NCBI GenBank assembly: GCA_900757615.1
Contig: CAAEON010000011.1
Location: 1-19,441 of the forward strand
Length of the DNA: 19,441 nucleotides
From: an uncultured Collinsella sp.
Lineage (GTDB): Bacteria; Actinomycetota; Coriobacteriia; Coriobacteriales; Coriobacteriaceae
Reading direction: 5' to 3'
Positions 7,217 to 14,766 of the stretch are shown here, one piece after another (position 1 is the first letter of the stretch; the number at the start of each line of letters is the position of its first letter). The notes beneath the pieces were generated by a model. It saw only the letters and a list, made by a program, of their open reading frames with translations. It did not search any database and was not told the DNA's origin. Position numbers and translations under genes: made by a program.

Positions 7217-7274
7217 CCGGCAGTTAGGGACGTTCCTAAACTGCCGGCAGAAAAAGAACATCCCTAACTGCCGG
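7217..7274. repeat. GGGACGTTCC hairpin repeat, copy 2
   Basis: This copy has the same layout as the one at 6098-6153, including the central CTGCCGGCAG. The right arm has two changed bases (GGAACGT became AGAACAT). In a minus-strand transcript both changes give G-U pairs, so the stem is kept on that strand but weakened on plus. It lies 18 bases after the zinc-ribbon stop codon. Confidence 0.85.
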
Positions 7275-7276
7275 TC

Positions 7277-7318
7277 AAAAAAACGAGCGAGGATCGCGGG
7301 GTCCTCGCTCGTTTTTTT
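7277..7318. terminator. Bidirectional intrinsic terminator between the zinc-ribbon gene and topA
   Basis: Seven A, then CGAGCGAGGA, an eight-base loop, TCCTCGCTCG, and seven T. The stem is perfect and both strands end in a T7 run, so it can stop the convergent transcripts of the zinc-ribbon gene (plus) and topA (minus). Confidence 0.93.
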
Positions 7319-7340
7319 GGGCAATGTTTCGACTGCGCCG

Positions 7341-9935
7341 TTACTTGTCGGCGGCTGTTTTCTTGGCAGTCGACTTTTTTGCGGTCGTCTTCTTGGCGGC
7401 AGTTGCTTTCTTAGCCGTGGTCTTCTTTGTCGCCGCGGTCTTCTTTGCCGTGCTCGCCTTGGTCGCGGTCTTGCGGCCGCGGGCGGGCTTCTTCTCCTTG
7501 GTCGGGCAGTCCATGTTGACGCAGATACGCCACGGACCGCGCGCTGTGTTGACCACCACGATGGGGGCGCCGCACTCGGGGCAGGTCTCGCCCGTCGCCT
7601 CGAGCTTACCACGCGCCGGCAGCGGATAGCTCACGCCGCAATCGTCATAGTTGGTGCAGCGGATAAAGCGCTTGCCGCTCTTCTCGCTCTTGTGCGCGAT
7701 CAGATCGCCATGGCGTCCTGCCTCGGCGCACACCTTGCACTCGCCCACCTTAAGATCGGGCTCGTAGTTGGTGGGGCACGTGGGGTTCACGCAGATCTCG
7801 AAGGCCTTCTGGCGGAACGGCTGGCACTTAATACGCGGCGCACCGCACTCGGGGCACACGGCCGCCTCGCCCTCGAGCGGGCTTACCTTGACGCCGCTCG
7901 GCACCGGATAGGTCACGTCGCAGTCGGGCCATCCCATGCAGCCAATGAAGCTGCCGCGGGTCTTGGCGCTCGTCTTCATAACCAGGTCCTTGCCGCACTT
8001 GGGGCAGGCGCCCACGCGCGCATCGGCCGTGACGGCGTCGCTGATGGCGTCGCCCAGCTCCTGCGTGTGCTTGAGCAGCTCGTCGAGCACGCCGGCCAGC
8101 AGCGCGCGCGAGTGCGTCACGACATGCTCTTCGGTATCCTCGCCGCGCTCCACACGGGTCATATCGCCATCGAGCTCGCTGGTCATATCGGGGCTCGTGA
8201 TGCGCGGGGCAAACTGCGTCAGCGCGTCGATGATGGCGATGCCCAGCTGGCTCGGCTCAACGGGATCATTTTTGAGATAGCGCACGGCATACAGGCGCTC
8301 GATGATGCTCGCGCGCGTGGACTTGGTGCCCAGGCCGCGCTTTTCCATCTCCTGCACGAGCTTGCCCTGGCTGTAGCGCGCGGGCGGCTCGGTCTGCTTG
8401 GCCTCGAGCTTAATGTCGAACACGTCGACCGTGTCGCCCTGCTCCAGCGGCGGCATCTGCTCATCGCGCTTAAGGCCGTACGGATACGCCTCGCGGAAAC
8501 CCGGGGTCACGAGCACATCGCCCGAGGCCACGAACGGCTCGCCGTTGACGTCGAGCTCGAGCTTGGTGTTCTCGATGGTCGCGGGACCCATAAGCGTTGC
8601 CAGGAAGCGACGGGCAATGAGGTCGTAGAGCTTGCGCTGGCCGCCGTCGAGCGTGGACGGGTCGCCCTCGCCCGTGGGATAGATAGGCGGGTGGTCGGTG
8701 GTCTCGACCTTGCCGCGCGTGGGCTTCATGGGACCGGCGAGCACCTTTTTGCACACGGGCGCCAGCGCCGGGTTGATCTTTGCCAGGTCGCTTACCACGG
8801 CGCCCAGATCGAACGTCGCGGGGTACACGGTATTGTCGACACGCGGGTAGCTGATGAGACCGGCCATGTAGAGGGACTCGGCGATGCGCATCGTACGCGC
8901 AGGCGAGATGCCCTCAGCCGCGGCGGCAGCCTGCAGCGAGGTCGTCGCAAACGGCGTGGGCGGCTGCTGCTTACGCGAGCGCTTGGTCACCGCGGCGACG
9001 GTCGCCGTCGCGACGCCGTCGACATGGCCGTATGCCGTCTCGGCAGCATCCTTGTCGGTAAAACGCGCCGTCTTGTGTGCAATCTTAAAGCGGTCGTCCT
9101 CGGCAGCACCCTGCGCGGCGCCCATGCCACGAATCTGCCAATAGTCCTCGGGCACAAACGCCATGCGCTCGCGCTCGCGCTCGACCACCAGGGCAAGCGT
9201 CGGCGTCTGAACGCGGCCGGCGGAACGCACGTTGCCAAAGCCGCCAAACTTGGCGAGCGTCAGGTAGCGCGTGAGCACCGCGCCCCAGATGAGGTCGATG
9301 TGCTGACGGCTCTCGCCGGCGTCGGCCAGGTTCTGGTCGAGCGAGACGAGATTATCGAAGGCGTGCGTGATCTCGGCCTTGGTAAACGAAGAGTATTGAG
9401 CGCGGGCAACCGGCAAGTCGGGCGCCACCTCACGCACCTTGTTGAGGGCGTCCGAACCGATCAGCTCGCCCTCGCGGTCGAAGTCCGTGGCGATGATGAC
9501 GCTGTCAGACTTCTTGGCAAGGTTCTTGAGCGAGCGAATGAGCTCCTTCTCGGCCGGCAGCTTAATGACGGGTGCCCAGGTGAGGTAAGGCAGGCTCTCG
9601 AGCTTCCAGCCCTTGATGGAAATGCCATCGGCAAGGAACGGCTTGCGCTTGGTGTCGTAGGGCGGACGCGCCAGGCCATCGGGCATATCGGCCGGCAGCA
9701 TCTCGCCGTCCTCGGTGACCGAATACCAACCCAGCTTTTTATCGAACAGCACGCTGTCGCAAAAATCGGGCGCAAGGATGTGACCGGCAAGACCGATCGT
9801 CACGCACTCCTCGCCCTTCCACTCAAAACGGTAGATGGCGGTGTTGTACACCTTGTCCTTTTTAGGCTTACCCGTGGACAGCCGCTCGGCGATCTGACGC
9901 GCGGCGTCGTTTTTCTCGGCGATGATGAGCTTCAA
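7341..9935 (-). CDS. topA: Type IA DNA topoisomerase with four zinc ribbons and a lysine-rich tail
   Basis: The product has 864 residues, starting at TTG with AGGAG seven bases upstream. It relaxes negatively supercoiled DNA by single-strand passage. The TOPRIM domain has Glu7 (IIAEKND) and DFDREGE (151-157). The catalytic Tyr363 lies in ISYPRVDNT, and GTKSTRASIIERL (536-548) is the conserved late motif. Four C4 zinc ribbons follow, at about 644-672, 694-720, 733-766 and 785-810. The last 50 residues are a repetitive Lys/Ala/Thr tail (AKKTTAKK type) like histone H1 tails. The opening MKLIIAEKNDAARQIAERL resembles the archaeal-type TopA subfamily more than E. coli TopA. It is the last gene of the run after hypB, 54 bases downstream of it. 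Confidence 0.94.
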   Translation of the reverse strand: MKLIIAEKNDAARQIAERLSTGKPKKDKVYNTAIYRFEWKGEECVTIGLAGHILAPDFCDSVLFDKKLGWYSVTEDGEMLPADMPDGLARPPYDTKRKPFLADGISIKGWKLESLPYLTWAPVIKLPAEKELIRSLKNLAKKSDSVIIATDFDREGELIGSDALNKVREVAPDLPVARAQYSSFTKAEITHAFDNLVSLDQNLADAGESRQHIDLIWGAVLTRYLTLAKFGGFGNVRSAGRVQTPTLALVVERERERMAFVPEDYWQIRGMGAAQGAAEDDRFKIAHKTARFTDKDAAETAYGHVDGVATATVAAVTKRSRKQQPPTPFATTSLQAAAAAEGISPARTMRIAESLYMAGLISYPRVDNTVYPATFDLGAVVSDLAKINPALAPVCKKVLAGPMKPTRGKVETTDHPPIYPTGEGDPSTLDGGQRKLYDLIARRFLATLMGPATIENTKLELDVNGEPFVASGDVLVTPGFREAYPYGLKRDEQMPPLEQGDTVDVFDIKLEAKQTEPPARYSQGKLVQEMEKRGLGTKSTRASIIERLYAVRYLKNDPVEPSQLGIAIIDALTQFAPRITSPDMTSELDGDMTRVERGEDTEEHVVTHSRALLAGVLDELLKHTQELGDAISDAVTADARVGACPKCGKDLVMKTSAKTRGSFIGCMGWPDCDVTYPVPSGVKVSPLEGEAAVCPECGAPRIKCQPFRQKAFEICVNPTCPTNYEPDLKVGECKVCAEAGRHGDLIAHKSEKSGKRFIRCTNYDDCGVSYPLPARGKLEATGETCPECGAPIVVVNTARGPWRICVNMDCPTKEKKPARGRKTATKASTAKKTAATKKTTAKKATAAKKTTAKKSTAKKTAADK

Positions 9936-9989
9936 AAGAGGCTCCTATCTCGTATCTCTGCGGCTACGCCCGCCCGTATGGCGGCCGAC

Positions 9990-10673
9990 TTACGCCCTTG
10001 CTTGCTCAATCTGCCCGATGAGCCAATCGCACCAGGCATCCATGCCCTCGCCCTTGCGCGCGCTCACGGCAAACCGCGGCGCCTGCGGATTGAGGCCATC
10101 GAGTGTCTTAGTATACCTATCCATGTCAAAATCGAAAGCCGGGGCCACATCGACCTTGTTGAGCAGCTGCGCGCCGGCGTGTTGGAAGATGCCCGGGTAC
10201 TTGATGGGCTTGTCGTCGCCCTCGGGCACCGAGAGGATCATGATGGACAGGTTCTCACCCAGGTCAAAGTCGACCGGGCAGACCAGGTTGCCCACGTTTT
10301 CGATAAAGATGACGTCAATGTTTTCCAGACCCACAGCCTGGTCGAACGCGTCAACGGCCTCCATGATCATGTTGCCCTCGAGGTGGCACAGACCGCCCGT
10401 GTTGATCTGGATGGCGGGCATGCCGGCTTCCTTCATGGTGATGGCGTCGACGTCCGAGGCGATATCGCCCTCGATGACGGCGCAGCGCAGGCCGGCCTTG
10501 TCGCGCAGGCGCTCGTTGGTGCCCAAAATCGTGGTGGTCTTGCCCGAACCGGGGCTCGACAGCACATTGATCACATAGGTGTTTGTCTCTTTAAATCGCT
10601 GACGCAGCTGATCTGCCAGGCGCTCATTGCGCGACAGGATCGGCGACGCGATATCAATCGTTTTCTCGGCCAT
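9990..10673 (-). CDS. hypB: Hydrogenase nickel incorporation GTPase HypB
   Basis: The product has 227 residues. It is a GTPase that delivers nickel to the large subunit of [NiFe] hydrogenase together with HypA. The G1 loop is SSPGSGKTT (39-47). The metal site at the G-domain dimer interface is Cys96-His97 (GGLCHLE) and Cys132 (GNLVCP), and LLNKVD (170-175) is the base-recognition motif. KYP (158-160) and the preceding PEGDDKP are typical of the family. The N-terminal CxxCGC nickel site and histidine stretch of some HypB proteins are absent, so this is the compact form. ATG 10673 follows GGAG at good spacing. hypA lies 55 bases upstream. No hydrogenase structural gene is in the window. Confidence 0.95.
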   Translation of the reverse strand: MAEKTIDIASPILSRNERLADQLRQRFKETNTYVINVLSSPGSGKTTTILGTNERLRDKAGLRCAVIEGDIASDVDAITMKEAGMPAIQINTGGLCHLEGNMIMEAVDAFDQAVGLENIDVIFIENVGNLVCPVDFDLGENLSIMILSVPEGDDKPIKYPGIFQHAGAQLLNKVDVAPAFDFDMDRYTKTLDGLNPQAPRFAVSARKGEGMDAWCDWLIGQIEQARA

Positions 10674-10728
10674 ACTTAGCGCTCCTTAATTTGGCCCCTT
10701 TATACCCCATCACCAGATGGCTAGCGGG

Positions 10729-11085
10729 CTAATCGTCGGGGGTTTCGATTTCGATACTTGCGATGTCGAGCTCGCGGCCGTGCAGCAGGCGCACGTTGGC
10801 ACCACCACACTGGGGACAGCGACAATGGAAGCGATCGTGGTCGAAAACCTCGCCGCAGTCCAGACACTCGCTTTGTGGATGGACCTCCTCCACGGCAAGC
10901 TCGCAGCCCTTCGTGAGCGGGTCCTCGTCGCGAAATGTCTCCCACGCAAAGTCGAGCGCCTCGCGCACAACTTCGGTCATATCCCCGATACGAAGCGTTA
11001 CCAAAACGGCGCGCGAGGCCCCCGCCCCACGCGCCGCGCGAATCACTGTATCGAGTATGCCGTTGACAATGCCAACCTCGTGCAT
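10729..11085 (-). CDS. hypA: Hydrogenase maturation nickel metallochaperone HypA
   Basis: The product has 118 residues, the usual family length. Met1-His2-Glu3 at the N-terminus is the nickel-binding site. The structural zinc site is Cys74/Cys77 (CLDC) and Cys90/Cys93 (CPQC), with an additional Cys88. It passes nickel to HypB and the hydrogenase large subunit; in some bacteria HypA/HypB also feed urease. The gene starts only six bases after the tatC stop, and its ribosome-binding site (GAGGAG) lies in the last tatC codons. Tat and Hyp proteins are therefore made from one message. Confidence 0.95.
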   Translation of the reverse strand: MHEVGIVNGILDTVIRAARGAGASRAVLVTLRIGDMTEVVREALDFAWETFRDEDPLTKGCELAVEEVHPQSECLDCGEVFDHDRFHCRCPQCGGANVRLLHGRELDIASIEIETPDD

Positions 11086-11091
11086 ACCGAT

Positions 11092-11883
11092 TTACTCCTC
11101 GTCGTCCTCATCGTCCGAGAACAGGTCCAGACGACTCACAAACAAGCCCTCCTTGCCCTCGCGCGCGGTAATGACCACTCGGGCGATGGCAAGCGAAATC
11201 TCGTAGAGCGAGAGCAGGGCGCCATACATGAGGCCCAGCGTAACGGGCGAGCCGTCGGGCGTGATCACAGCCGAACCCACGAGCAGGCCTACGTACACGT
11301 AGCGCCAGGCGCTGCGGAAGGCCGCGTAGGACACGATGTGGAAAACAGACAGGTAGAAGATGATGAGCGGCAGCTCAAACGCCACACCAAAGCCGATCAT
11401 AAAGAGCAGCTCCATGTTGACGTAGTTCTCCAGGTCGGGCAGTGCCGTGGCGACGGCCGAGGTCTCGCCGATGAGCCACTCAAAGCCCGCCGGGATGATG
11501 ATGAAGTAGCAAAAGATTGCGCCCAGGAAGAACAGCACCGTCGAGGCGAGCACCGTGGGCACGACCCACTTGCGCTCGTTGGGGCGAAGCGCCGGCAGGA
11601 AAAACGCCAGAATCTGCCAGATAATCATGGGCGTGCACATGACCACGGCCATCTTGATGGCCAACGAAAAGCGCAGACCAAAGCCGCCGAGCGTGGTGGT
11701 GATGTAGAACTTACCGTCCGGCACAAAGGAGCGGATGGGGTCTTCCAGGATATCGAGCACCACGGGCGTGGCGAAATACAGCACGATAGCGGCGGCAAAG
11801 ACCGACACGACCACGATGGTCAGGCGGCGACGGAGCTCTCCCAGGTGATCGAAGAGCGGCATTCGCGCAGGTCCGATAGGCAT
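11092..11883 (-). CDS. tatC: Sec-independent protein translocase TatC
   Basis: The product has 263 residues and is an integral membrane protein with six predicted helices (starting near 21, 73, 107, 158, 194 and 217). It is the receptor for twin-arginine signal peptides. The N-terminal FDHLGELRRRL carries the conserved signal-binding Glu. FELPLIIF near helix 4 and AVITPDGSP before the last helix are family signatures. The C-terminus is acidic (FSDDEDDEE). The ATG overlaps the tatA stop as TAATG, with GGGAGG about nine bases upstream inside tatA. A second in-frame ATG seven codons on lacks its own site, so the first was chosen. hypA follows at once. Confidence 0.96.
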   Translation of the reverse strand: MPIGPARMPLFDHLGELRRRLTIVVVSVFAAAIVLYFATPVVLDILEDPIRSFVPDGKFYITTTLGGFGLRFSLAIKMAVVMCTPMIIWQILAFFLPALRPNERKWVVPTVLASTVLFFLGAIFCYFIIIPAGFEWLIGETSAVATALPDLENYVNMELLFMIGFGVAFELPLIIFYLSVFHIVSYAAFRSAWRYVYVGLLVGSAVITPDGSPVTLGLMYGALLSLYEISLAIARVVITAREGKEGLFVSRLDLFSDDEDDEE

Positions 11884-12470
11884 TACTCATCGCCTCCCTT
11901 CGGGGCGTCAGCGGCAGCGGCGTCGTCCTCGGCCTCGAGCTCGCGAGCGAGCTGGTCGACGACGGCCTTGCGCTTGCGGGGACGACGGGCGTAGAGGTCA
12001 GCCGTCGTGGGCTCTGCCGGCTCGGGCTCGGGCTCCGGCTCTGCAGCAGGCTCGGGCTCGGCGGCGGCAGCAGCAGGCTCGGCCTTGGCAGGCTCGGCGC
12101 TCTCGGCCTCATCAGCAGCGCCTTCGCCCTCGGTGGCACCCTCGCTTGCAGCCTTCTCGGCGGCAAGGCGGGCACGGCGCTCGGCAAAGGTCTCCTTCTT
12201 TGCGGGCGCGGCCGTCTCGACGGCATCCTCGTCCGCATCGGAATCGTCATCGACGGCAGCCTTCTTGGGCTTGACCGGAGCCGACGCGGCCTCGCTTACC
12301 GGATCGATGATCTCGGACTGAACAACGGCCGTCATCTTTTCCTGCGTCTCGCGGAACTGACGGATGGCACGGCCGATCGTGCGGCCCATCTGCGGGAGCT
12401 TATCCGGGCCAAACAGCAAAAAGCCGAAGACCACGATGATCGCGAGCTCACCCTCTCCAATACCAAACAC
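11883..12470 (-). CDS. tatA: Twin-arginine translocase subunit TatA/TatB with long acidic tail
   Basis: The product has 195 residues, starting at GTG 12470 with GGAGG five bases upstream. An in-frame start at 12515 has no site and would add residues before the family's usual beginning. The first 25 residues are classic: FGIGEGELAIIVVFGFLLFG then PDKLP, followed by the amphipathic helix GRTIGRAIRQFRETQEK. From about residue 60 on it is a low-complexity acidic region with Ala/Glu/Pro repeats (PEPEPEPEP near 145), much longer than in TatA of E. coli. The GP-LP hinge is shared by TatA and TatB, and no second tatA/B gene is nearby, so one subunit may serve both roles. It is the first gene of the tat-hyp run. 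Confidence 0.92.
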   Translation of the reverse strand: MFGIGEGELAIIVVFGFLLFGPDKLPQMGRTIGRAIRQFRETQEKMTAVVQSEIIDPVSEAASAPVKPKKAAVDDDSDADEDAVETAAPAKKETFAERRARLAAEKAASEGATEGEGAADEAESAEPAKAEPAAAAAEPEPAAEPEPEPEPAEPTTADLYARRPRKRKAVVDQLARELEAEDDAAAADAPKGGDE

Positions 12471-12545
12471 ACATACCTCCAAGGCTCGATGTGAGTCGAG
12501 CCCGCACCGCGCCATTCGGCCGGAACTCGTCTATTCATTCGGTCA

Positions 12546-12579
12546 AGTATAGCGCCCGGACGCCAAAACGTCCGAGCGC
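12546..12579 (-). promoter_or_regulatory. Hairpin followed at once by a -10-like TATACT upstream of tatA
   Basis: On the minus strand GCGC-T-CGGACG pairs with CGTCCG-G-GCGC around the loop TTTTGG (12552-12579). That is 11 pairs, counting one T-G wobble. TATACT (12546-12551) follows directly. The stem could end the aminotransferase/antagonist transcript, although the T-run is poor. TATACT could be the -10 box of tatA, although no convincing -35 box is seen because the hairpin occupies that space. Either reading is tentative. Confidence 0.4.
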
Positions 12580-12623
12580 ATCACAAACATATGCCAAACG
12601 GCACGCCCTTTTGGGGGCAAAGA

Positions 12624-12938
12624 TTATGCAGCGGTGATCGAAATCTCCTGGTCGACACCCAACAACTGAACCACGCGCATCACCGGGGGCTGCACATTGG
12701 TGCAGCTAAAGCGCTTGCCGTGGTCGACCGCGTGGTGCGCGGCGCCCACAAGCACGCCAATGCCCGTCGAATCGATGTAGCTCACCTGGGCAAAATCGAG
12801 CTCAACGGCCTCAGTGGGCTGCTCGAGCGCCAGGTCGATGGCATTGCGCAGGCTATCGGCGTTAGAGATATCGATCTCGCCGGTTACCTTAATGGTGTAG
12901 AGCTCTGGCGTGGGGTTGGTGGAAATACCCAAATCCAT
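12624..12938 (-). CDS. STAS-domain anti-sigma factor antagonist
   Basis: The product has 104 residues and is a single STAS domain of the SpoIIAA/RsbV type. The hallmark is SYIDSTGIGVLV (53-64); Ser57 is the expected phosphorylation site that switches binding to an anti-sigma kinase. The sequence GEIDISNADSLRNAI (20-34) is also typical. ATG 12938 follows AAGGAG seven bases away. No kinase or sigma factor gene is adjacent, so the partner is encoded elsewhere. It lies 51 bases after the aminotransferase and probably shares its transcript. Confidence 0.93.
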   Translation of the reverse strand: MDLGISTNPTPELYTIKVTGEIDISNADSLRNAIDLALEQPTEAVELDFAQVSYIDSTGIGVLVGAAHHAVDHGKRFSCTNVQPPVMRVVQLLGVDQEISITAA

Positions 12939-12989
12939 GTATACGCTCCTTTACGTATCGAAAGTGCGGATAGTACGGGAAGCCGCGCG

Positions 12990-14294
12990 TTAGGCGCGCT
13001 CGGCACGCGCAAGCTCGGCAGCGACGAGCTTAACGGCCAGCACCAGCACATCGAGCGCGGCCTCCAGGTCCTCGACCGTGGGATAGCTCGGCGCGATGCG
13101 GATGTTGGTGTCGCGCGGGTCCTTGCCATAGGGCCAAGTGGCGCCGGCCGGTGTGAGCTTGACGCCCAGGTCGGCGCAGAGCGCGGCGACCTTTTGGGCC
13201 GAGCCCTCGGGACCATCGAAGCTTACAAAGTAGCCGCCGCGGGGGTGCGTCCAAGTAGCGCAACCCGTATCGCCCAAGCCCTCGGTGAGCTTGCGCTCAA
13301 CGGCCTCAAAGCGCGGGCGCAAAAACTCGGCATGCTTTTTCATGTGCTCCTTGACCGCCTCGATGGTGGGAAGGAAGCGCACGTGACGCAGCTGGTTGAG
13401 CTTATCGGCACTGATGAGGCCGGCCTTCAGGCGCTTGGAGAACTCGGCGATGACCGCGGGGCTCGCACCGATAAAGCCGATACCGGCGCCCGGGAAGGTG
13501 ATCTTGGACGTCGAGGCAAAGGCCACCACGCGATCCTCGGTGCCCGCCGCGCGAGCGAGGTCAAAGATATTTGCGAGCTCGTCGGTCTCGTCGTACAGGT
13601 CGTGCACGCAGTAAGCGTTGTCCCAGAAGATGCGGAAATCGGGCGCGGCCGTGGGCATCTCGACCAAGCGGCGCACAGTGTCCTCGCTAAAGGTGATGCC
13701 CGTGGGGTTGGAATACTTAGGCACGCACCAGATACCCTTGATGGAATCGTCGGTGGCAACCAGGCGCTCGATCTCGTCCATGTCGGGGCCGTTGTCGGTC
13801 ATCGCGACGGGGACGTTCTCGATGCCCAGATCGGCGGTGATGCCAAAGTGGCGATCGTAGCCGGGAACAGGGCACAGGAACTTGACCTTCTTGCCGTCGT
13901 GCGCTGCCTCGTAAGCCTCCCAAGGGTCGCTGCCGCACGAGCCGCAACGCCAGAACATACCGGCGATATCGTGCTCGATCAGCAAGCTCGACGAACCCAG
14001 TACGAGTGTCTGCTCGGCGGGGCAACCCAGGAACTCCCCTGCCAGCTTGCGTGCCGAGGGAATGCCCTCGAAGCAGCCATAGTTGGAGCAGTCGACGTTG
14101 CCGTCGTGCAGATCGGCGTCGGCGTTGAGGATATCGAGCATGGGGCGCGAGATGTCCACCTGGGAGGGCGACGGCTTGCCGCGGGCCATGTCGAGCGCCA
14201 GGCCCTTGGCCTTGACCTCGGCGACCTCGGCTTTGAGCGCCTCGATGGCGGCATCGAGTTCGGTGGTTTCCATCTTCTGGTAGATCGTCTGCAT
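12990..14294 (-). CDS. Class Ic aspartate aminotransferase, PLP-dependent
   Basis: The product has 434 residues. It is a fold type I PLP enzyme of the subgroup described for the Corynebacterium aspartate aminotransferase (MocR-like, subgroup Ic), which exchanges the amino group between aspartate and 2-oxoglutarate. Visible motifs are ARGKPSPSQ (37-45), the GSSSLL phosphate region (100-105), YSNPTG (194-199), DNAY (225-228), and the Schiff-base Lys264 in STSKITFPGAGIGF. An arginine near the C-terminus (NIRIAPSYPT) matches the substrate carboxylate-binding position. ATG 14294 has AAAGGTC upstream, a modest site. A -10-like TATACT is at 14336-14341. Substrate preference could be wider than aspartate. 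Confidence 0.88.
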   Translation of the reverse strand: MQTIYQKMETTELDAAIEALKAEVAEVKAKGLALDMARGKPSPSQVDISRPMLDILNADADLHDGNVDCSNYGCFEGIPSARKLAGEFLGCPAEQTLVLGSSSLLIEHDIAGMFWRCGSCGSDPWEAYEAAHDGKKVKFLCPVPGYDRHFGITADLGIENVPVAMTDNGPDMDEIERLVATDDSIKGIWCVPKYSNPTGITFSEDTVRRLVEMPTAAPDFRIFWDNAYCVHDLYDETDELANIFDLARAAGTEDRVVAFASTSKITFPGAGIGFIGASPAVIAEFSKRLKAGLISADKLNQLRHVRFLPTIEAVKEHMKKHAEFLRPRFEAVERKLTEGLGDTGCATWTHPRGGYFVSFDGPEGSAQKVAALCADLGVKLTPAGATWPYGKDPRDTNIRIAPSYPTVEDLEAALDVLVLAVKLVAAELARAERA

Positions 14295-14335
14295 GGGTGC
14301 GACCTTTCGCGAAGCGGTACGTTGCAGTTCGTCTA

Positions 14336-14341
14336 AGTATA
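14336..14341 (-). promoter_or_regulatory. Possible -10 box of the aminotransferase gene
   Basis: The minus strand reads TATACT 41 bases before the ATG, in the 149-base divergent gap with the 84-aa gene. No good -35 hexamer is seen at 16-18 bases. Only the -10 match supports it. Confidence 0.3.
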
Positions 14342-14443
14342 GACCGCCACCGCCGCAACGGTATGAAGCCGTGATAGATTAAGTCCATCGCAATGAATTA
14401 CGAATCGCCGCGCATGCCGGCGTGAAGCGCCCAAGGAGGCACT

Positions 14444-14698
14444 ATGGAGTACGGATCGTTCCAGGCCGAGGAATTCGGCGACCTGCAGCGCCTGGTCGAC
14501 GGACTGTTTTACGACCGCCACGCCATCGACCGTCTGGATCTGATCGTACAGGCCGAAATCTTGGACCTGGCACCCGATCTCATGGAAATCGTCAACCTGC
14601 TACCGCCCGGCTATTACGACCGCCAGTCACTTTGCGACCAGCTCAACTCCGCCTTGGCCGCCCACGGCTGGGGCGCCATCTACGGCACCGTGGAATAA
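14444..14698 (+). CDS. 84-residue protein of unknown function
   Basis: ATG 14444 is preceded by AAGGAGG at ideal spacing, which makes expression likely. The product is acidic, with no signal peptide, membrane helix or cysteine cluster; the only Cys is near residue 64. It looks like a compact alpha/beta protein: helices FGDLQRLVDGLF and LIVQAEILDLAPDLMEIVNLLP, then YYDRQSLCDQLNSALAAHG and GAIYGTVE. I recognise no family. It is divergent from the aminotransferase gene. It is followed by a repeat element and a terminator at 14943-14981, which may end its transcript. Confidence 0.75.
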   Translation: MEYGSFQAEEFGDLQRLVDGLFYDRHAIDRLDLIVQAEILDLAPDLMEIVNLLPPGYYDRQSLCDQLNSALAAHGWGAIYGTVE

Positions 14699-14766
14699 GC
14701 CTCGAGGCCGGCGATTTGGCCCGTTTCCCGACCTTGGCGAGGCTTGTTTTAGGGCTTGTGGCCAAA

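Noticed and set aside
7345..7490. Short tandem repeats that look like a microsatellite or CRISPR-like array
   Set aside because: They encode the Lys/Ala/Thr tail of topA in frame. Units are short and uneven, with no spacers.
7203..10679. A plus-strand open frame of more than 1,100 codons
   Set aside because: It covers topA and hypB in antisense and runs through a terminator and a repeat. Both opposite genes have complete catalytic motifs.
12010..12065. Tandem GGCTCGGGCTC repeats
   Set aside because: They encode the Glu/Pro-rich tail of TatA.
12591..14336. Plus-strand open frame over the aminotransferase and STAS genes
   Set aside because: Composition is that of an antisense shadow. It lacks a ribosome-binding site and any recognisable domain.
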